Assembly (NCBI GenBank): GCA_031268065.1
Contig: JAIRXX010000215.1
Span: 1 to 9,729 of the forward strand
Length of the DNA stretch: 9,729 bases
DNA from: Propionibacteriaceae bacterium
Lineage (GTDB): Bacteria > Actinomycetota > Actinomycetes > Propionibacteriales > Propionibacteriaceae
Reading direction: 5' to 3'
Under the pieces are notes generated by a model. It had not been told where the DNA came from, did no database searches, and saw only the letters and a list, made by a program, of their open reading frames with translations. The position numbers and the translations under genes were made by a program. Positions 6,475 to 9,729 of the stretch are shown here, one piece after another; position 1 is the stretch's first letter; each line of letters opens with the position of its first letter.

Positions 6475-7185
6475 CTATCCCCAGAACGACTGCCCGATCT
6501 GCACAGACCGCGACTGCTTCCTAAGCATCCGCCATTCGGGACAGCAACGATCCATTTGCGCCTGAAAAAGCTGGCCGTGGCCAGGGGCGATCAGGTGGCA
6601 AAGCTCATGGGTGAAAGTCGCCCGCAGAAAGCGCCGCTCCCGCTTGACCAATTCGAGATTCAGATTGATTCGCCCAGTACGCACATTGCAGGAACCCCAC
6701 CTCGTTTTCATCCAACGCACCGCCACCTGGGCGGCCTCCCGGCCCACCTGACGCTGAAGTTGCGGGCGGATGGCTTCAATTTCTTGCAGGAATCGCTCCC
6801 GATACCACTTCTCCATCGTTTTTTGGCGCTGGGCCAGCGTCGCGCCCGTCGGCATGGCGAGAACGATCCGCTCCCCTAGCACCCGCACCTTGGGCTTGCC
6901 TTCCACCACTTCCAGCTCATACCAGCGTCCCCAAAGCTGATGCCGCTCACCGCTGGCCAACGCCGCCGGACGATTTTCCAGAACGTCCAAGCGCCGCAGT
7001 TGCGCCTTCACCCAGCCGATTCTGGGCTTCAGGAACCTCAGCACCTCTGCCCGCGATGTGCGCACCGGGACCGAGGCCAGCACCGACCCAGTAGGCTTCA
7101 CCAGCAACCGCAGCGACTTGATCGGCTTGAAAGTGACGGTGATTTCAATCCCATCGACCAACAACCGCCGGGCCTCATACCGCAT
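6475..7185 (-). CDS. YgjP-like metallopeptidase-fold protein (DUF45 / M48-type)
   Basis: The product is a 236-residue protein of the YgjP-like metallopeptidase domain family (DUF45, often labelled M48 family metallopeptidase or SprT-like). The N-terminal half is a beta-rich, Arg/Lys-rich domain (about 1-110) with the usual R-x-L-L-V-K-P-T-G start. The C-terminal zincin part has KTRWGSC (160-166), then a strand INLNLELV, the HELCH zinc motif (His193, Glu194, His197), a third His203 in PGHGQLF, and the closing PEWR (216-219). All metal ligands and the general-base Glu are present, so it should be active. No signal peptide or membrane helix is present, so it is cytoplasmic. The E. coli relative has been linked to nucleotide hydrolysis, so protease activity should not be assumed. 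GGGAG lies six bases before the ATG. Confidence 0.9.
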   Translation of the reverse strand: MRYEARRLLVDGIEITVTFKPIKSLRLLVKPTGSVLASVPVRTSRAEVLRFLKPRIGWVKAQLRRLDVLENRPAALASGERHQLWGRWYELEVVEGKPKVRVLGERIVLAMPTGATLAQRQKTMEKWYRERFLQEIEAIRPQLQRQVGREAAQVAVRWMKTRWGSCNVRTGRINLNLELVKRERRFLRATFTHELCHLIAPGHGQLFQAQMDRCCPEWRMLRKQSRSVQIGQSFWG

Positions 7186-7246
7186 CGCCTGCTCCCATCA
7201 CTCCCGGGCCAAACCGAGCCGCCGCAACGCCTGGGGGCCAGCCGCA

Positions 7247-7276
7247 ACTATAGCCGCCGAGAAGTCCGAGGGTCAG
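7247..7276 (-). promoter_or_regulatory. Candidate promoter for the YgjP-like and hydrolase genes
   Basis: On the minus strand TATAGT (7247-7252, five of six -10 bases) lies 18 bases downstream of CTGACC (7271-7276, four of six -35 bases). The -35 overlaps the TGA stop of UDP-glucose dehydrogenase. The predicted start near 7240 leaves a leader of about 55 bases, so these two genes could be expressed without the dehydrogenase. Confidence 0.5.
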
Positions 7277-8604
7277 CGGCCCATTCCCAGATAGGTCCAG
7301 CCAGCGTCTCGCCAGCGGTCGGCATCCAGGCAGTTGCGTCCGTCGATCACCACGGGTCTGGCCACCAAGGCGTGCGCGAGCTTGGGATCGAAATCTCGAT
7401 ATTGCCGCCATTCGGTGACCAAGACGACCACTTCCGCGCCGTCCACCGCCTCTTCAGCAGTTGCGGCAAAGTCGAGTTGCGGGTGCAACCGCCGCGCGTT
7501 TCCAATCGCCTGCGGATCGGTGGCGACGACCCCCACCCCCAGCCCGTGCAGACGGACGGCGACGTCGAGCGCGGGCGAGTCGCGCACATCGTCGGATTCC
7601 GGCTTGAAGGCCAATCCGAGCACCGCCACCCGTTTCTGCTGGTAATCGTCGCCCAGACTGGCCAAGACCAGTTCGACCACCCGTTCCCGGCGGCGCAGAT
7701 TGATGGCGTCCACCTCGCTGAGGAAACTCACCGAGCGGCCAGTGCCCAATTCGTCGGCACGGGCTTGGAAGGCGCGGATGTCTTTCGGCAGGCACCCGCC
7801 GCCGAAGCCGACCCCGGCGTTCAAGAATTTGCGCCCGATGCGCTGATCAAAGCCGATGGCGTCAGCCAGCTTGGTGACATCGGCCCCCACCACTTCGGCG
7901 ATCTCAGCCATCGCGTTGATGAAGCTGATCTTGGTGGCCAGGAATGAATTCGCCGCCACTTTCACCAACTCTGCTGTCTGGTAATCGGTGGAGATGAGCG
8001 GACAGCCGCTGGCCAACGGCTTCGCGTAAAGCTGGTCGAGCAGCGCTTTCGCCGCTTCGGCTTCGGCGGCGTCAGCGGGCAGGCCGTAGACGATCCGATC
8101 CGGTCGCAGCGTGTCTTCCACGGCAAAGCCCTCGCGCAAAAATTCGGGATTCCACGCCAGCAGCGCCCCTGGAACGGCGGCAGCGATCTTATCCGCCAAC
8201 TCGCGCGCCGTGCCCACCGGCACAGTGGACTTGCCGACCACCACCGCGCCGGGACGCAGCCAGGGCAGCAAAGCGTCGACAGCCGCATGGATGAAAGTCA
8301 GATCGGCAGCTTGGCTGCCGCGCATTTGCGGCGTGCCCACGGCCAAGAAATGCAGCTGGCAATCCGCCGCCGCCGCGAAATCTGTGCTGAAACGCAGCTT
8401 TCCCGCGCTCATGCCAGCCTGCAGCAGGTCAGCCAGCCCCGGCTCGAAGAACGGCGCCTCGCCTCGGGCGAGCAGCGCTATCTTGTCCTGGTCCACGTCC
8501 ACGCCGACCACTTCATGGCCCAATGCGGCCAGCGATGCGGCATGAACCGCGCCCAGATAGCCGCAACCGATCACAGATGCTCGGACGACGTTGCCCTGAT
8601 CCAT
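7273..8604 (-). CDS. ugd: UDP-glucose 6-dehydrogenase
   Basis: The product is a 443-residue cytoplasmic NAD-dependent enzyme that oxidises UDP-glucose twice to UDP-glucuronate, a precursor for capsule, exopolysaccharide or cell-wall glycans. Domain order is standard. An N-terminal Rossmann fold carries G13-x-G15-x-x-G18 and Asp35 after the second strand. STVPVGTA (126-133) and NPEFLREG (152-159, with the catalytic Glu158) follow. The central helix holds Lys215 and Asn219, and the catalytic Cys271 is in GFGGGCLPKD with Asp275. A C-terminal UDP-binding domain has LAFKPESDDVRDSP (331-344) and ends in the family's DGRN (421-424). All catalytic residues are intact. GAGGAG (8611-8616) six bases upstream fixes the ATG at 8604; a frame extending to 8658 lacks support. 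No strong promoter is visible; TAGGCT (minus, 8659-8664) is a weak -10. A GDP-mannose dehydrogenase is less likely, given the length and the overall UGDH pattern. No glycosyltransferase genes lie beside it. Confidence 0.94.
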   Translation of the reverse strand: MDQGNVVRASVIGCGYLGAVHAASLAALGHEVVGVDVDQDKIALLARGEAPFFEPGLADLLQAGMSAGKLRFSTDFAAAADCQLHFLAVGTPQMRGSQAADLTFIHAAVDALLPWLRPGAVVVGKSTVPVGTARELADKIAAAVPGALLAWNPEFLREGFAVEDTLRPDRIVYGLPADAAEAEAAKALLDQLYAKPLASGCPLISTDYQTAELVKVAANSFLATKISFINAMAEIAEVVGADVTKLADAIGFDQRIGRKFLNAGVGFGGGCLPKDIRAFQARADELGTGRSVSFLSEVDAINLRRRERVVELVLASLGDDYQQKRVAVLGLAFKPESDDVRDSPALDVAVRLHGLGVGVVATDPQAIGNARRLHPQLDFAATAEEAVDGAEVVVLVTEWRQYRDFDPKLAHALVARPVVIDGRNCLDADRWRDAGWTYLGMGR

Positions 8605-8610
8605 CAACCA

Positions 8611-8616
8611 CTCCTC
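8611..8616 (-). promoter_or_regulatory. Ribosome binding site of UDP-glucose dehydrogenase
   Basis: GAGGAG on the minus strand lies six bases before the ATG at 8604. This rejects the in-frame upstream start at 8658, which would add an unrelated 18-residue stretch. Confidence 0.8.
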
Positions 8617-8735
8617 AATAAATGTATGCCAGCAAGACCAACACAGTGAAGTACGCATAGCCTAACTCAGGCTTGGGACGGCGGTTGCACCCCAGCCGCG
8701 AAACGAGTCGGGCACTTGGGGCAATTGTGACGCAA

Positions 8736-8786
8736 GTTACTGGTGTGACTAGGGGTTTTAGCGATTTTCCGCGACACGCCGGTAAC
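8736..8786 (+). other. Long imperfect hairpin, 12 pairs, upstream of the ncRNA
   Basis: GTTACTGGTGTG (8736-8747) pairs along its whole length with CACGCCGGTAAC (8775-8786), across a 27-base loop. The only two non-Watson-Crick pairs are U-G on the plus-strand RNA; on the minus strand they would be A-C mismatches. A smaller stem upstream (GCGGTT 8681-8686 with AGCCGC 8694-8699) has the same one-sided wobble. It could be part of a longer plus-strand transcript or an operator between the divergent units. Confidence 0.4.
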
Positions 8787-8798
8787 CCAGAAATTTCT

Positions 8799-8839
8799 TT
8801 GCGGACCCTCTTGCGCCAGGTTAGAAAACCGAGTAGAAA
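8799..8839 (+). promoter_or_regulatory. Two overlapping candidate promoters for the ncRNA
   Basis: TTGCGG (8799-8804) and TAGAAA (8822-8827) are 17 bases apart. TTGCGC (8811-8816) and TAGAAA (8834-8839) are also 17 bases apart, exactly 12 bp downstream. Predicted starts are near 8834 and 8846. A 10-bp palindrome AGAAATTTCT (8789-8798) abuts the first -35. Each box matches the consensus only moderately. Confidence 0.4.
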
Positions 8840-8845
8840 TGTGTT

Positions 8846-9039
8846 CATGCTGATCCGGTCCCCGCAAGGGGAGTCCGGAGAAGCAGTGGGAAAGAGTTGA
8901 ACGCCACTCAGCCCGCAGAGCAATCTGCAGGTGGCTCGCCATTTGCGCGAAGTCGGATTCTGCTCCTTCCCAGGTTCGAGGGTTATTCCTTGGGCCACCC
9001 GGAGGCCGGACCAACTCATACTTGGTCCGGCCTTCTTTT
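8846..9039 (+). ncRNA. Structured non-coding RNA, class unassigned
   Basis: About 195 nt between a candidate promoter and a strong intrinsic terminator has no credible reading frame but dense pairing. (a) 8854-8879 is TCCGG-TCCCC, loop GCAA, GGGGA, bulge GT, CCGGA: ten pairs capped by a GNRA tetraloop. (b) 8915-8928 is GCAGA, loop GCAA, TCTGC, a second perfect GNRA hairpin. (c) It is enclosed by GCCAC (8903-8907) pairing with GTGGC (8931-8935). (d) TGGGAA (8887-8892) pairs with TTCCCA (8967-8972) and encloses (b) and (c). (e) CCCAGG (8969-8974) can alternatively pair with CCTTGGG (8988-8994). I do not recognise the cores of tmRNA, RNase P RNA, SRP RNA or a known riboswitch. Size and host range make 6S RNA and the raiA RNA motif the first classes to test. 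It could also be a leader of the downstream lipoprotein gene. The 5' end is estimated. Confidence 0.6.
9003..9039 (+). terminator. Strong intrinsic terminator
   Basis: A perfect 12-bp stem (AGGCCGGACCAA 9003-9014 with TTGGTCCGGCCT 9022-9033, seven-base loop) can be extended by two pairs and is followed by TCTTTT. The T-run is only on the plus strand, so it ends a plus-strand transcript. It lies 50 bases before the next gene's start, and no protein gene precedes it on that strand for more than 3 kb, so it must end an RNA made from this intergenic region. Confidence 0.88.
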
Positions 9040-9076
9040 CGACTCTGAAATCCTCTTCCGATCTAGAAACAGCCGG

Positions 9077-9082
9077 TACGCT
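9077..9082 (+). promoter_or_regulatory. Candidate -10 box for a leaderless lipoprotein gene
   Basis: TACGCT (TANNNT form) ends six bases before the ATG at 9089. No ribosome site precedes that ATG, so transcription starting at the codon itself is the simplest reading. The -35 is poor (CTTCCG near 9055-9060). Confidence 0.4.
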
Positions 9083-9088
9083 CGAAAT

Positions 9089-9729
9089 ATGCGCTTGGGG
9101 AGAATAGCCACTGCGGTGTTGGCCGCGATGCTCGTCGGCTGTTCCCCGACGCCTACCGAGTCTGAGCCACCGCCCCTTGATTTCACCCTCCCTGGAGTCG
9201 CGCAGCAGATGACGCGGCAACTCATCGAGAAGGTCGGCTCACAACGGGTGATCATGGTGGAGATACACACTGACACGGTGGCGGTGAGCGCCCTCAAAAA
9301 CGACCGCCCGGTAACTTGGGCCTACCGCGACCACAAACTCGCCGAGGTCTCCTCCGACCTCGCCTACGTCGCCCAAGCCAGCTTCAACATCTCCGACTTC
9401 GATATCTCCGACGTTGGGGCCATCTTCCGGGCCGCAGCCGGGGTCTCCGGCAGCGGGCATCGGCAAATCCTGCAGATCGTGGATTACTCCGGCGGGCAGG
9501 TGATGATGAGCGTCGCCACCAATCCGGAATCCCGGACTGTGTTCTTCACCCCGAATGGGGCGCTGCTGGAAGATCTCAACTTCGCCACCATCGGAGGTCT
9601 CACCCGCGGGCTGGCAGACGTGTCCCGCAACCTCTACCACGCCCTCGCCGTGAGCATCGATTCCGAACGGGGCATCTGGATCGACTATCCGGCGGGGGAC
9701 AAAGGCTCGATAGTGCGGCGGCAGCGCAC
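9089..9729 (+). CDS. Lipoprotein of unknown function, cut by the window end
   Basis: The frame is open for 213 codons to the edge of the window without a stop, so the C-terminus is missing. M-R-L-G-R begins a signal peptide with lipobox L-V-G-C, giving the lipidated cysteine at residue 18. A short Pro/Thr/Glu tether (19-30) leads to a mixed alpha/beta domain with a helix of the type GVAQQMTRQLIEKV and alternating strands. I do not recognise the family. It has no cysteines after the lipid anchor in the visible part, unlike the lipoprotein at 41-1075, and no clear similarity to it. The start has no ribosome site and may be leaderless. It lies just behind the ncRNA terminator, so read-through from that RNA could also feed it. 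Confidence 0.78.
   Translation, partial: MRLGRIATAVLAAMLVGCSPTPTESEPPPLDFTLPGVAQQMTRQLIEKVGSQRVIMVEIHTDTVAVSALKNDRPVTWAYRDHKLAEVSSDLAYVAQASFNISDFDISDVGAIFRAAAGVSGSGHRQILQIVDYSGGQVMMSVATNPESRTVFFTPNGALLEDLNFATIGGLTRGLADVSRNLYHALAVSIDSERGIWIDYPAGDKGSIVRRQR

Noticed and set aside
6940..7947. Plus-strand open frame of 335 codons opposite the YgjP-like and dehydrogenase genes
   Set aside because: It spans two unrelated genes and their gap, and both of those have intact catalytic motifs and ribosome sites. The translation is low-complexity.
8854..8879. Cobalamin riboswitch or RNase P RNA, because of CCCCGCAA and AGTCCGGAG
   Set aside because: These short strings resemble parts of both consensus cores, but the rest is missing. 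The CCCCGCAAGGGG is simply a tetraloop hairpin.
8971..8985. tRNA or tmRNA T-arm, because of GGTTCGAG
   Set aside because: No acceptor stem, no CCA-proximal pairing and no other tRNA arms are found around it.
8615..9220. Minus-strand open frame of 201 codons across the ncRNA region
   Set aside because: It covers the terminator and the RNA stems, overlaps the start of the plus-strand lipoprotein and has no recognisable domain. The structure explains the region better.

Overview
The window reads as chromosomal DNA from a high-G+C Gram-positive bacterium, most likely an actinobacterium. This is inferred from the strong G/C third-position bias, three lipobox-type secreted lipoproteins, AGGAGG-like ribosome sites and two genes that look leaderless. 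I cannot name the genus.

Layout. (1) 41-2064, plus strand: two lipoprotein genes in a tight operon. The first is unrecognised, with weak WG-repeat-like segments. The second is a PstS-type periplasmic-binding-fold lipoprotein with no ABC transporter genes nearby. (2) 2242-2556: a small antibiotic-biosynthesis-monooxygenase (ABM) fold protein with its own promoter and a UUCG hairpin behind it. (3) 2557-3076: about 520 bases with no credible gene, rich in short repeats. It ends in a promoter-like element overlapped by a 7-bp inverted repeat. (4) 3077-5796: two translationally coupled MFS exporters, a 14-helix DHA2-type protein followed by a 12-helix Bcr/CflA (DHA1)-type protein. (5) 5828-8604, minus strand: UDP-glucose 6-dehydrogenase, then a YgjP-like zinc metallopeptidase-fold protein and a cysteine hydrolase of the isochorismatase superfamily. 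The last two appear to share a promoter that overlaps the dehydrogenase stop codon. (6) 8605-9088: a divergent intergenic region. Its plus strand carries what looks like a structured non-coding RNA of about 195 nt with two GCAA-capped hairpins, ended by a textbook intrinsic terminator. (7) 9089 to the window edge: a third lipoprotein, cut off by the end of the window.

The genes do not form one pathway. The themes are cell-envelope lipoproteins, drug or metabolite export, and nucleotide-sugar supply for surface polysaccharide. No mobile element, CRISPR array, tRNA or rRNA was seen. The best candidate for something not yet described, or at least unassigned here, is the structured RNA at about 8846-9039. 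The coupled DHA2-DHA1 exporter pair and the orphan binding-protein/lipoprotein operon come next.
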